DNA of 64,000 nt, from positions 124,001 through 188,000 of the forward strand of contig JBDVXK010000013.1 of the NCBI GenBank assembly GCA_039964455.1. Reading direction: 5' to 3'. The DNA comes from CALJFL01 sp039964455 (GTDB lineage Bacteria; Pseudomonadota; Gammaproteobacteria; Pseudomonadales; Halieaceae). A model generated the notes under the pieces. It was not told the origin of the DNA. It did not search any database and saw only the letters and a program-made list of their open reading frames with translations. Each line of letters begins with the position of its first letter. Position 1 is the stretch's first letter. The position numbers and the translations under genes are program-made. Positions 32,082 through 40,927 of this stretch are shown piece by piece.

Positions 32082-33419
32082 TCAATCCGCTGCCCAATTC
32101 CCGTGAAAACCGTAGGGCACCCGCCGGGGCAAATGTACGGTGGCGATGGGCCCAGACTCAAAATCCTGCGCGGCAATAATCACCACGTCGCTCTTGTCGG
32201 TCTCTTTGTCATACACGTAAGCCAGCACCCAACCGTCATCCTCGCCGGCATCACTTGAACGGGGCACGAACACGGGTTCCATAAATACGCGGCTATCGCC
32301 CTCGCCATGCAATTGCGAGGTGCCGTTTAGCAGATCGTGTTTCTTGATGCCACCCAGCGCCAGATCTTCGCCCAAGCCAGTGGTGTAACCAAAACGATAG
32401 GGCTTACCAGTCAGGCGCTCGTCCATACGCGGAAACTCCTGCATCTCATCATCCAGACGCTGCTCGGCAACCCGTGTAACACCGGGCGTAATCGTCCAGC
32501 GATCCAGGGTCGAAGTGCCGCCACTGGGACCATTCAGATCTGTAGCAAACAGGCTGTCGTAGCGAATCACATCCATTACCACCCTGCCCTCGCTATCTTC
32601 ATAGGCATTCATGGGGTGGAACACAAAGCAGGGATCAACCTCGTGCCAACTCACGTCTTCGGCGGCACCTTCCCGGGGCAGTAATCCCACTCTGGCGCCG
32701 TATTCCGGGTGCCACTTATAGGGCAACTGGTAGCCCTGCTCGACTAATTCAAGATCAAGAATGACCGGCAAATCCAGCACAATGAAATAATTTCTGGTAA
32801 TCATGCAGTCGTGAACCATGGGGTGACCGGGCACGGGAACATCGACTGTCTTACGAACCTTGCCCTCAGTACCCACGACCACATACTGAATAAAATCCCA
32901 CATGGGCGAATACACGGCAACGTGCATCTCGCCGCTGTCGGGGTCAAGATGGGGGTGCGCCGACAGGCCGCCGGGCAAGGTACCGGAAAAGTCAGTACGC
33001 CCCACAGTTTCCAATTCGTAGTCCAACTCCACCGGCAAGTTACCGCCCTCAACCAGTGCCAGCGTTTTGCCGTTATGGTCGAGAATATTGGTATTGGCAA
33101 TGCCGTCACCTAATTGCAGGTTGCCGCGAGGGCCGGCAACTGGCGGCCAATCCTTGGCGGCAACCACCATGTCATCACGCACATAGCGGCTCTTGAACCA
33201 GCGGGCATTGCCATTCTCAAGGCGCAGGCCATGGACCATGCCACTACCTAAAAACCAGTGGTGAGTGGCTGGATCGGGGTCATTTACCGGGTTGGGCCCT
33301 ATACGCAAAAAACGGCCATTCAATTCCTGGGGAATCTCACCGGTCACTTTGAGGTCAGTGGCGGTTAGTTCATCTTCGACCGGCGCGAAATTTCCGCTGA
33401 GATATGGGGTGGCTGACAT
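32082..33419 (-). CDS. Carotenoid oxygenase (RPE65/CCD family)
   Basis: The four His iron ligands can be placed in SAHPHLDPD, PMVHDCMIT, FVFHPMNAYED and PYGFHGNWA. GRFLRIGPNP and WFLGSGMVHG near the N-terminus are strong family marks. From ATG 33419 the protein is 445 residues, and the N-terminus (MSATPYLSGNFAPVEDE) matches the family better than a start at 33569. It should cleave a double bond of a carotenoid or apocarotenoid with O2, or a lignin-type stilbene in some members. It stands alone and is followed by its own terminator. Confidence 0.9.
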   Translation of the reverse strand: MSATPYLSGNFAPVEDELTATDLKVTGEIPQELNGRFLRIGPNPVNDPDPATHHWFLGSGMVHGLRLENGNARWFKSRYVRDDMVVAAKDWPPVAGPRGNLQLGDGIANTNILDHNGKTLALVEGGNLPVELDYELETVGRTDFSGTLPGGLSAHPHLDPDSGEMHVAVYSPMWDFIQYVVVGTEGKVRKTVDVPVPGHPMVHDCMITRNYFIVLDLPVILDLELVEQGYQLPYKWHPEYGARVGLLPREGAAEDVSWHEVDPCFVFHPMNAYEDSEGRVVMDVIRYDSLFATDLNGPSGGTSTLDRWTITPGVTRVAEQRLDDEMQEFPRMDERLTGKPYRFGYTTGLGEDLALGGIKKHDLLNGTSQLHGEGDSRVFMEPVFVPRSSDAGEDDGWVLAYVYDKETDKSDVVIIAAQDFESGPIATVHLPRRVPYGFHGNWAAD

Positions 33420-33589
33420 GGTATTTTCGAGACCTCGGTTGGTTGGTTTGCCTGGTTCTGCTTCGACGCCCAATTGTTGCAGCGCCTGTAGCCGAGTATA
33501 GCCGCATTTATGGTGATAAAAGCCAGATTCAGTCAGATGCTGATGCCTCATCAGGCCAGGGAATCGCAAAAAATGATTTCAACGCGCTG

Positions 33590-33618
33590 TTGAGCAATAA
33601 CAGACCTACCCTTATAAT
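33590..33618 (+). promoter_or_regulatory. Sigma70 promoter of tRNA-Val
   Basis: TTGAGC (33590-33595), 17 bp, TATAAT (33613-33618), then a C-rich discriminator (CCCCGCCC), the form seen at stringently controlled stable-RNA promoters. Transcription would start about 10 nt before the mature tRNA. Confidence 0.75.
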
Positions 33619-33634
33619 CCCCGCCCTCTTACAT

Positions 33635-33711
<77 letters not shown>

Positions 33712-33717
33712 AATGAC

Positions 33718-33744
33718 AAACCCTCGCCATCGGCGGGGGTTTTT
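33718..33744 (+). terminator. Intrinsic terminator of tRNA-Val
   Basis: CCCTCGCC (33721-33728), loop ATC, GGCGGGGG (33732-33739) with one G-T pair, followed by TTTTT. It lies 9 nt after the tRNA CCA end. Confidence 0.85.
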
Positions 33745-33811
33745 CGTTTGGAGGATTAGGTTTCGGTGATAATCGCTGTTCGACAAAACGCGACCACAGG
33801 AGCGTTCTAGA

Positions 33812-33869
33812 CGCGGTCGCGGAGCGACCGCGCCCCGCAGGGGTCGTAGCGGGCCAAAGCCCGTTACGA
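33812..33869. repeat. Three consecutive hairpins (REP/BIME-like element)
   Basis: CGCGGTCGC/GCGACCGCG (33812-33832, 9-bp stem, 3-nt loop) is followed by CCCC/GGGG (33833-33843) and by TCGTAGCGGGC/GCCCGTTACGA (33844-33869, 11 pairs with one G-T). The hairpins abut without gaps and end just before the duplicated tRNA end. They carry no T-run, so they are more likely a mobile repeat or a site for DNA or RNA binding than a terminator. Confidence 0.6.
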
Positions 33870-33871
33870 TC

Positions 33872-33890
33872 AATCCGCCTGGTCCTACCA
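33872..33890 (+). repeat. Direct repeat of the tRNA-Val 3' end (att-like)
   Basis: AATCCGCCTGGTCCTACCA is identical to bases 33693-33711 of the tRNA gene, 179 bp upstream. The flanking bases differ on both sides. A duplicated tRNA 3' end is the usual footprint of integrase-type insertion. Here the segment between the copies is too short for an element, so it would be a remnant or a mini-element. No integrase is visible. Confidence 0.55.
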
Positions 33891-33900
33891 CACAGCCAAG

Positions 33901-35580
33901 CTACCGAAGATACCTCGACGGAAACCAGCTACGGCACTCGGCCAAAACCTGCTCTGCCTGCTGCTCCCTCTTCGTTCCGCGATAGATCGCCACCAGATTG
34001 CTGCATGCGTGTTGTTGGTAGGGCACTGCCTGTCGTACCTTTTCAAAGTAGGTCACTGCTTTATCTGGCTCGCCACTCCAGGCGAGATTCTGGGCAATAC
34101 CGAGGTCACGATAAGGGCCGGGAACCGACACCTCATAAGCCTCGGGTAGCTGCATGTCGCTGCGAGCCAGCAGAAAGGCCGTTGCATCCCGGTATACCGG
34201 CTGCCAATCGCCGCTGGCCAACAACTGACCCAATTTCATCTGGCCATTATTACGCCCCACGGGCCACAGGAAGTATTCAGCCCCGCTCTCCCTGACTGAC
34301 TCCAGCCAGCCGTCGGCCCCTCTGAGCACATCCACATATTGCAGATAGGTTTTCGCGTCATACACCGTGTCGGCCCGACCATCGATAAACACCTGCAGGC
34401 CACCATCTGTGCGCCAATGAATATAGCCTCCCCAGTTATAGAGGGCATAGACATTGCCCTTGAAATCGTTGGCCTCGATAAAGTTCAGCATATCAACAGG
34501 GTAGCTGTATTCAGCAACCAGATAGTGAAACGCGGGGCCGCTGCTCAAGGGGTATGGCATCAACCGGAACAGTGCTGCCACTAGCGCCATGCACGCCACA
34601 GCGGGGCGCAAGCGCACCAACATCAGGTTCTTACAGGCGTATGCGGCTAAAGGCGCCAACATCACAGCAAGCGAGATGCCGAACAATGGAATAAACCGTC
34701 TACTGGTCAGCGCCATCGCCAGCGTCAAGCCGGTCAACGCCAGCCCCTCCCAGGGCACGCCAGTACGGCGCCTGATCATCGGCACTGCATAAAGCACACC
34801 CAGCAAAGGCGCCCACATAAAGTAGAAGAATAAAGGGGACCTGATGCCACCCGGCTTGAAGGGCGACAGCCATTCCCCAAGCCCGCGAAAAGGGGAAGAC
34901 TGATCAAAGGCGTAGGTCAAAGGGTATAGGAAATTTTTTATGCCGGACGGGTTGAGCGCACTGGCAGCAACACACAACAGGCCAATTAAAAACGCCGTGC
35001 GAAACTTGGCCACGCTGAAGTCGCGCCATGGAAAAAGCAGGATACCCAGCGCCATAAGCCCAAAGAAGAAGCCGCCGTGCAGATTCACCCAGACCACGAA
35101 AATGAGTGCGAGCAACCAGGGTATCGCTGGCCTGCCTAAAAGTAAGCCAAGTAACACCGCGAACATCAGCAGGGAGTATAGATGCGGCCGGACATCGATG
35201 AACGGGGCACCGATGGCGACTGCCATGGCAGCGCACAGAAAACCCGCCATCCAGCTGTCGTTTTCCCGGGCAAGGGTGTACTGCAACAATCCGTAAGTCA
35301 GCAGGATCACCAACCACTTCCAGTAAACCAGTGACTCCACGCCCCACAGGCTGGCCCAGCCGTAGTAGACGAGATCGGCCAGCCACTCGTGATTCAGCCA
35401 GTCACCGCCACCGGCGGTGAACGACCATGCATCAACCATCCATGGGGTTCCCGTCTGCACCAGCTCTCTACCAGCGGCAAGGTGCCACCACATATCTGAG
35501 CCCATCATTTCGGTAAATCCGAATGACAGAAAAAGCACAAGCCCGGCAACAATCCAAAGAATTCTATCTACGGAATTCAT
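33901..35580 (-). CDS. Polytopic GT-C-like membrane protein with a C-terminal TPR-like tail
   Basis: 559 residues with about ten hydrophobic segments. SDMWWHLAAGRELVQTG in the first loop, with an acidic residue after the first helix, recalls GT-C enzymes and related hypothetical membrane proteins. A periplasmic-looking domain follows from about residue 360 (YNWGGYIHW, VFIDGRADTVYD). The last 70 residues have a TPR-like pattern (LAWSGEPDKAVTYFEKVRQA). It is the last gene of the leftward Gtr-like cluster. The function is unknown; glycan transfer is a guess from context. Confidence 0.65.
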   Translation of the reverse strand: MNSVDRILWIVAGLVLFLSFGFTEMMGSDMWWHLAAGRELVQTGTPWMVDAWSFTAGGGDWLNHEWLADLVYYGWASLWGVESLVYWKWLVILLTYGLLQYTLARENDSWMAGFLCAAMAVAIGAPFIDVRPHLYSLLMFAVLLGLLLGRPAIPWLLALIFVVWVNLHGGFFFGLMALGILLFPWRDFSVAKFRTAFLIGLLCVAASALNPSGIKNFLYPLTYAFDQSSPFRGLGEWLSPFKPGGIRSPLFFYFMWAPLLGVLYAVPMIRRRTGVPWEGLALTGLTLAMALTSRRFIPLFGISLAVMLAPLAAYACKNLMLVRLRPAVACMALVAALFRLMPYPLSSGPAFHYLVAEYSYPVDMLNFIEANDFKGNVYALYNWGGYIHWRTDGGLQVFIDGRADTVYDAKTYLQYVDVLRGADGWLESVRESGAEYFLWPVGRNNGQMKLGQLLASGDWQPVYRDATAFLLARSDMQLPEAYEVSVPGPYRDLGIAQNLAWSGEPDKAVTYFEKVRQAVPYQQHACSNLVAIYRGTKREQQAEQVLAECRSWFPSRYLR

Positions 35581-35598
35581 GTGGCTAGCAGACAGGCA

Positions 35599-36576
35599 TC
35601 ATGCGTCAGGATTGTTGGGTTTAGCGTGTGTTGCAGCAGGGTGATAGCCCTTGACGAAGTACAACGCCCTACCCTTGGCCTCGGTGTAAGTCCTGCCTAC
35701 ATACTCTCCAATAATGCCGAGACAAATAAGCTGAATGCCTCCCAGGAAAAGGATTATCACAATAAGCGAGGGATAGCCCGGCACGGGGTTACCGAACAAC
35801 AGTGTGCGCAATAGGAAAAACAGGCCGTATAAAAAAGCCATGCCGGAGGTTATGACGCCGAGATAGGTAGCAAGCTTGAGCGGTGCTGCCGAAAAAGAGG
35901 TAATCCCCTCCAGCGCGAAATTCCATAATCGCCAATAGTTCCAATGACTCTTGCCGGCGGCCCTGGGCTGCCGTACATAAGGTACTGCTTTCTGCGGGAA
36001 GCCAATCCAGGCATAAAGCCCCTTCAGATAACGGTGCCGTTCGGGCATCGCCAACAAGGCATCAACAGCGCGCCTGCTTAGCAACCGGAAGTCACCAACA
36101 TCAGGAGGGATTTGCACATCGCTGAGCTGATTGATAATTCGATAAAACCACTTGGCGGTGAACACCTTCAGCCATGGCTCACCTTCACGATCCGTGCGAC
36201 GCCCGTAGACAACGTCATAGCCATCACGCCATTCCCGAAGAAAATCATGGATTAACCAGGGCGGGTCCTGCATATCTGCGTCAATGACAATAACCGCATC
36301 GCCACCGGCATGATCCAGCCCTGCCGATAGTGCCACTTCTTTACCGAAGTTTCTGCTGAGCTCGAGAATTGCTATCTCGGGAGCAGTCGATCGAAATTCC
36401 TGCAGCATTGCCAGAGTCTGATCAGTGCTGCCATCGTCAACATAAATGATTTCGTAGTCTTCGCCGCTGGCTCCCATCACCTCGGTAAGATTGCCGTGAA
36501 ATTCGGCCAACACCTGTGCTTCATTCTGCACTGGCACAACAACGGACAACATCAGCACTGGTCTCCCGGACTGCAT
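35599..36576 (-). CDS. GtrB-type GT2 glycosyltransferase (polyprenyl-phosphate sugar synthase)
   Basis: LSVVVPVQNEAQVL starts a GT-A domain, with YVDDGSTDQT and DADMQDPP (the metal-binding DxD region) following. Two C-terminal membrane helices (LGVITSGMAFLYGLFFLL, LIVIILFLGGIQLICLGIIGEY) and the GRTYTEAKGR ending mark the GtrB/DPM1-like group. It should load a sugar from a nucleotide sugar onto undecaprenyl phosphate at the cytoplasmic face. Eleven bp separate it from the GtrA gene upstream, so the two form a functional pair. Confidence 0.88.
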   Translation of the reverse strand: MQSGRPVLMLSVVVPVQNEAQVLAEFHGNLTEVMGASGEDYEIIYVDDGSTDQTLAMLQEFRSTAPEIAILELSRNFGKEVALSAGLDHAGGDAVIVIDADMQDPPWLIHDFLREWRDGYDVVYGRRTDREGEPWLKVFTAKWFYRIINQLSDVQIPPDVGDFRLLSRRAVDALLAMPERHRYLKGLYAWIGFPQKAVPYVRQPRAAGKSHWNYWRLWNFALEGITSFSAAPLKLATYLGVITSGMAFLYGLFFLLRTLLFGNPVPGYPSLIVIILFLGGIQLICLGIIGEYVGRTYTEAKGRALYFVKGYHPAATHAKPNNPDA

Positions 36577-36586
36577 CCTTGTTCAC

Positions 36587-36964
36587 TCATACTCTGAACA
36601 CCCAGTAGTTTGCCAACAGATAGTTCCATACCAGTACCGCAGCCATCGCCAGTGCCTGACTGATCAGGTAAAGAATGGCCAGGATGTCGCTGGCGACAAA
36701 CATCACCACTGCGTTAATCATGAAGCCACAGGCAATCATTACAAGATAACGCACAAGTGTTCTACCATGCGGTGCCGGTTGGTCGAAAGTCCAACTGTAA
36801 TGCATGAGGTAATTGAATGACACAGCCACAATGAATCCGATGCTACTGGCTAAAGTGGCATCCGTTGCGAACTGCTCAACACCCAGCAGGAGTATGCCGT
36901 AGTGGATCACAGCCGTAATCAGGCCCACCACGCAAAATCGAATAAGGCGCGCCACGTCAGTCAT
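36587..36964 (-). CDS. GtrA-family flippase-like membrane protein
   Basis: 125 residues, four hydrophobic segments, with the GtrA signature FCVVGLITAVIHYGILLLG at the start and ALAMAAVLVWNYLLANYWVFRV at the end. GtrA proteins are thought to flip polyprenyl-phosphate sugars made by GtrB. Its first bases overlap the 3' end of the upstream GT-C gene by 8 bp, so the cluster is read as one message. Confidence 0.88.
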   Translation of the reverse strand: MTDVARLIRFCVVGLITAVIHYGILLLGVEQFATDATLASSIGFIVAVSFNYLMHYSWTFDQPAPHGRTLVRYLVMIACGFMINAVVMFVASDILAILYLISQALAMAAVLVWNYLLANYWVFRV

Positions 36965-38672
36965 CCGCTACACGCAATATTTTTATATCACCCACAAAGG
37001 TCTGGAAAGTGCCATAAGCATACTTGTGCAACAGTAGCTCAGGCATAAAGTTACTCACATCCAGCGCAGTTTCAGCGTGCAAATATGCACTATCACCGGA
37101 CAAGGCCTGACGATAGAACAGCGCGTATTCAGGGCGCGTCTTTATCAGGCGACTCAGGTCGCTGGATAAAGGCCCATTCAATTCGTTAGCAAAAGCTGTG
37201 TCGTACCAATTCTCACTGAGAATCAGGTACTGGGCCTGACGCAGCGTGGCGGCATCCCCACGCGCAAATTCTGGACTGAACAGCCGGTGCGCGGTGCGGC
37301 CGGCCGGCGGGTTTACATAAAAGCTGTGGAATACACGCTCAGGCTGATTCTCCTCATACCATTGCCGCAAGGCGATACGCGGGTCACGGTGATAATCCAG
37401 CTCGATGTCAATCGCCAGAAGCGCAGGCCATAGAAAAAACAGCACCACGATCAGCGGACGACTGGACCAACCACTGCGCCAAAATCCGATTGCAGCCAGC
37501 AGTGCAGCCAGCGGAATCAAGGCCAGGTAATGGCGGTAATAGGTAACAGGCGCCAGAAACGCCATAAACAGCGCGAAAAAAAGTACCGGTAACAGGCAAA
37601 GCCATACCCGAACATTATTTTCATCATTAGTAATGGCACGCAATCCCGCAGGAAGGAAAAGACAGGCTGGCAAGCCTAAGCCCACTAACAGAACGACAGG
37701 TACATTGATCAAGTTTCGCAGCCACTTGTGCCAGCCTATGGCTCCATACCCCGCACCGAATCGACTCTCAATGCTACCGGTGGTGTAGGCCGCGAAAAGT
37801 GGAATCTGAGTCAGTGCAAATGCCAAAAGTGGTAACAGCAACCAGAAAGCGATCATCGGACGGCGAATAGATTGCCAGGGCACCACCAGGTAGAACAGTG
37901 CCAATAGGGGATAGAGCCTGGCCTGCTGAAAATCGCTATTAGTGACCAGGCCGAACACTACACAGATTGCCAGGGCGACTACGACCAACCTGCGAACCTC
38001 TATTCCATCACTGACGAATTGCCATAAAGCCCTGGGTACGAACGCAAGATAAGCGAAAACCGCAAAAACCCAATACTTTGTCCATACCGCGGCCACCAAC
38101 AGCAAAGGACTAAGCGCCAGTGCAACACTCCACTGCCTGCGAACACACCAGACCATCCAGGTCAGAAAACTGTATATAAAGAAGATCGAAGCAGCATCGA
38201 CTGTGCCGCTGTGAGATTCGCTGATATGGAAACCGGAAAATGCCAGTAGCACGCCAGCGGTCAGGGCTACTTTCGGCTCACCTGGTAACGCCGATAAGGA
38301 AAGCGCCGCCAAAACTATGACAGTGAGTGCTCCCAGTACCGCGGAGTAAGTTCTGGCTACAAGGATATGTTGTGGGCTATGACAGTACTGTTTAACGGCG
38401 GCGGCATCGCCAATGATATCTGGCGTTGGCCCAGCACCGAGAACCGAAGCAATCGTAATAGTTTGTCGGCCAATAAATGTCGAATACTCGAAGCCCTGCA
38501 ATGCTGCACGACAAGACCCTGCTTCATCATAATTGACAAGAGTGAAACTGCCAGGCGCATCCCAGTCCCAGCCGACGGTCTGTGCACTGTAAAGACGCGG
38601 CAGTAGCGCCAGCAAAAACAGCATCGCAAAATAGGGCCATAGCCTGCGCCATTGTGGTTTCGGCACAGACAT
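36957..38672 (-). CDS. GT39/ArnT-like membrane glycosyltransferase (GT-C)
   Basis: 571 residues with many membrane segments. The first long loop holds LVNYDEAGS, matching the acidic motif of the GT39/PMT/ArnT group, and SESHSGTVDAASIFF is a second loop feature. The C-terminal region is soluble-like and ends in HKYAYGTFQTF. It would use the polyprenyl-phosphate sugar made and flipped by GtrB and GtrA to decorate a periplasmic glycan or protein. It is the promoter-proximal gene of this cluster. Confidence 0.78.
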   Translation of the reverse strand: MSVPKPQWRRLWPYFAMLFLLALLPRLYSAQTVGWDWDAPGSFTLVNYDEAGSCRAALQGFEYSTFIGRQTITIASVLGAGPTPDIIGDAAAVKQYCHSPQHILVARTYSAVLGALTVIVLAALSLSALPGEPKVALTAGVLLAFSGFHISESHSGTVDAASIFFIYSFLTWMVWCVRRQWSVALALSPLLLVAAVWTKYWVFAVFAYLAFVPRALWQFVSDGIEVRRLVVVALAICVVFGLVTNSDFQQARLYPLLALFYLVVPWQSIRRPMIAFWLLLPLLAFALTQIPLFAAYTTGSIESRFGAGYGAIGWHKWLRNLINVPVVLLVGLGLPACLFLPAGLRAITNDENNVRVWLCLLPVLFFALFMAFLAPVTYYRHYLALIPLAALLAAIGFWRSGWSSRPLIVVLFFLWPALLAIDIELDYHRDPRIALRQWYEENQPERVFHSFYVNPPAGRTAHRLFSPEFARGDAATLRQAQYLILSENWYDTAFANELNGPLSSDLSRLIKTRPEYALFYRQALSGDSAYLHAETALDVSNFMPELLLHKYAYGTFQTFVGDIKILRVADD

Positions 38673-38779
38673 CAGTACAACGGCGCTTCGCGATGCATTA
38701 CATCACTATCCCTGAATTCATCGCCAAAGTTTACGATGTTGTTTGTTCTCTGACGACTAAGCACCAACGCGCACGGCGC

Positions 38780-39775
38780 TTAAACGTAATCGTTCTCGCG
38801 AAACCATGTCACCGAATCCTGAATCGCCGTTTCCAGCGGTGTCTGCGGCAAGCCAAGTTCTTCTATTGCCTTGGCTGGATCAACGTAGCCGTGCTGCAAG
38901 ACATAGCTCGTATTCTTGTAGGTTGTCACGGGCGCTTTGCCGCTCAGCTTCGACCATAACTCGGCGAATTTGGCGACACGCAACATAGTACTGCCGGAAA
39001 CCTCATTCGCTGCAACATTATCGATACCTGCTACCCGCCCAATCAGCTGTAGCAAATCGCGGTTAGCCAAATTGCCTTCGCGACTGGATAAGATATAGCT
39101 CTGCCCTATTCGACCTTTATCCATTGCCAGCAGATGCCCGGCAGCCACGTCGCGCACATCCACAGCCGGCACACCACCATCCCAATAATTTTTCATTTGG
39201 CCCTTGAGAGTACGCAGAACCATCGTTCCCGTGGGGGTTGGCGCACGATCACCCGGCCCAAAAGGCATGCCCGGCATTACCAGTGTTGCAGGCAGGCCAT
39301 CTGCCACCATTCCCTTGACCATTTGATGACTGATGAACTTGGAGAGAATGTATTCACTGGCCCAGGGCCAGCCATTGAAAACCGTCTCCTCGTTCGCCCA
39401 GCTCCCGTCACCACGTATACCTATAGCGGCAACACTACTGGTAAATACAACTTTTTCGACGCCGGCTTTCATTGCCGCCTGCAAAATAGAGCGGGCCCCA
39501 TCGACATTGATTTTGTAATGCAGGTCCGGGTCGGCCGTCCAAATGGCAAACAGCGCTGCAAGGTGAAACAAACGATCAACACCCTGCACGGCGCTCTCTA
39601 GTGAAGCGGGATCGAGCAGGTTGCCCTCTACGAACTCCACATCCATCCCGGCCAACGGCGATCGATCTTCGCCGGGCATCACCATGACACGCACGTTGTC
39701 GCCGCGCTCAACACACAGTCGCGTGACATGATTGCCTATGAAGCCGGTTGCCCCGGTGATTAATACCTTGCCCAT
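38780..39775 (-). CDS. NAD-dependent epimerase/dehydratase (HpnA-like extended SDR)
   Basis: VLITGATGFIGNHV is the Rossmann loop, VVFTSSVAAIG precedes the active site, and EYILSKFISHQ provides the YxxxK pair. DVRDVAAGHLLAM is characteristic of the hopanoid-associated sugar epimerase group and dihydroflavonol-reductase-like SDRs. 331 residues. AAGGA precedes the ATG. No hopanoid genes adjoin, so only the enzyme class is assigned. Confidence 0.8.
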   Translation of the reverse strand: MGKVLITGATGFIGNHVTRLCVERGDNVRVMVMPGEDRSPLAGMDVEFVEGNLLDPASLESAVQGVDRLFHLAALFAIWTADPDLHYKINVDGARSILQAAMKAGVEKVVFTSSVAAIGIRGDGSWANEETVFNGWPWASEYILSKFISHQMVKGMVADGLPATLVMPGMPFGPGDRAPTPTGTMVLRTLKGQMKNYWDGGVPAVDVRDVAAGHLLAMDKGRIGQSYILSSREGNLANRDLLQLIGRVAGIDNVAANEVSGSTMLRVAKFAELWSKLSGKAPVTTYKNTSYVLQHGYVDPAKAIEELGLPQTPLETAIQDSVTWFRENDYV

Positions 39776-40264
39776 AGCATTTCCTTGTTAGTCTTAAAGT
39801 TACGGCATCATAGCCAGACTGATACACAAACAGCATGACGCAAGCGGTCAACGTTACCTTCTTATCAACCGTTCCGGCTTACTTCGACTTTGTATTTATT
39901 ATTACCTTCAGGCACTAAAAATACATGTTTTAGTAGCTAAACAGTCTTAAAAGCGGTGTCTTTGACTGTGAAAATACAACTTTATTCTGCGTCTGTGTAT
40001 TTTTTAGCCTATTTTTATAAGGTAATAGTATATCAACTATCTCTTGATGTTCTAAAAAGGCTTAAAAAATAGCGTTTTTAAGGCTCGGGCTAGCCAGCTT
40101 CCGGGCCGGTGCTATACTCGCTTGACGTCGTACGGGACCCGAGTTGCGGTTTACTTGGCGACGCCTGGCACGGCGGCTGGTTGGGTCTCAGAGCACCCGG
40201 GGTACGTTGTTGTCTGCAGTTCTCTGATTCCCTTGGTAGCTAGACTAATAAGAGAGAGCGCTGC
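39776..40264. other. 489-bp gene-free, A+T-rich spacer
   Basis: No supportable reading frame. Bases 39890-40080 are strikingly A+T-rich against the surroundings. CTTAAAAA (40061-40068) and TTTTTAAG (40075-40082) form a perfect 8-bp inverted repeat with a 6-nt loop. The remainder is a G+C-richer leader of about 140 nt before the gene at 40265. Confidence 0.5.
40110..40118 (+). promoter_or_regulatory. Extended -10 promoter element
   Basis: TGCTATACT gives TG-n-TATACT (40110-40118), an extended -10 that can work without a good -35. None is seen at the expected distance. It would drive the gene at 40265 with a leader of about 140 nt. Confidence 0.5.
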
Positions 40265-40819
40265 ATGAAACGCCACTACTATATAAGCGACGACCTTGAT
40301 GATCTTGAAGTTGTCGAACGCGACCTTGAATCCGCAGGTGTAACCACACCTCAAATACACGTACTCAGTGAAGACGATGCAGGGCTGGATGAGCACCACC
40401 TGCACAAGGTTGAAGCTGTCCTGAAAAAAGACGTTGTGCATGGCACCGAACTTGGCGCCGTCGTTGGCGTAGTCGCGGCTGCCGCTGTACTCGCCATCGC
40501 CTATTACTCCGGATTGACTGAAACCTATACCTGGGTTCCGGCGATCTTTCTCGCTGTAATCTTACTGGGGTTTTGCACCTGGGAGGGTGGACTGATTGGC
40601 ATCCAGGAGCCTCACGTCGACTTTAAACGCTTCGAAGGTGACCTCAAGGCAGGCAGGCACGTGCTGTTCGTTGACGTAGATCCTGATCAGGAGGAAACGT
40701 TACGGCGCATCACTGAGGAGCATCCCAAGTTGAACCCTGCGGGCGAAGGCACAGCCACACCTAAAGTCGTGGTCAAGGCGCAGGAAAAGTTTTCAGACTT
40801 TATGAAGGTCGCCCCCTAG
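40265..40819 (+). CDS. Conserved two-helix membrane protein of unknown function
   Basis: 184 residues. A cytosolic N-terminal domain (KRHYYISDDLDDLEVVERDL) is followed by a hydrophobic hairpin of two segments (AVVGVVAAAAVLAIAYYSG and WVPAIFLAVILLGFCTWEGG) and a C-terminal charged domain (KRFEGDLKAGRHVLFVDVD). Similar proteins occur in Pseudomonas-like bacteria, where the name refers loosely to NAD/FAD utilisation without experimental support. The pattern suggests a regulator or sensor at the inner membrane. It lies just upstream of the cox operon but may be separately transcribed. Confidence 0.65.
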   Translation: MKRHYYISDDLDDLEVVERDLESAGVTTPQIHVLSEDDAGLDEHHLHKVEAVLKKDVVHGTELGAVVGVVAAAAVLAIAYYSGLTETYTWVPAIFLAVILLGFCTWEGGLIGIQEPHVDFKRFEGDLKAGRHVLFVDVDPDQEETLRRITEEHPKLNPAGEGTATPKVVVKAQEKFSDFMKVAP

Positions 40820-40833
40820 GGGAACCGCAACAT

Positions 40834-40857
40834 CGGGCGAGCTTTCGGGCTTGCCCG
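40834..40857 (+). other. Stem-loop between the membrane-protein gene and the cox operon
   Basis: CGGGCGAGC (40834-40842) pairs with GCTTGCCCG (40849-40857) with one G-T pair and a 6-nt loop. No T-run follows, so it may be a weak terminator or an RNA stability element. Confidence 0.45.
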
Positions 40858-40927
40858 CGTCCCATGAAACAGACTGACGACCTGTCTACGGACGAAAAAA
40901 AATAATAAGCCGCAAGGCGGAGGTCAT

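Noticed and set aside
33812..33869. CRISPR or terminator
   Set aside because: The hairpins are different from one another, there are no spacers and no T-run.
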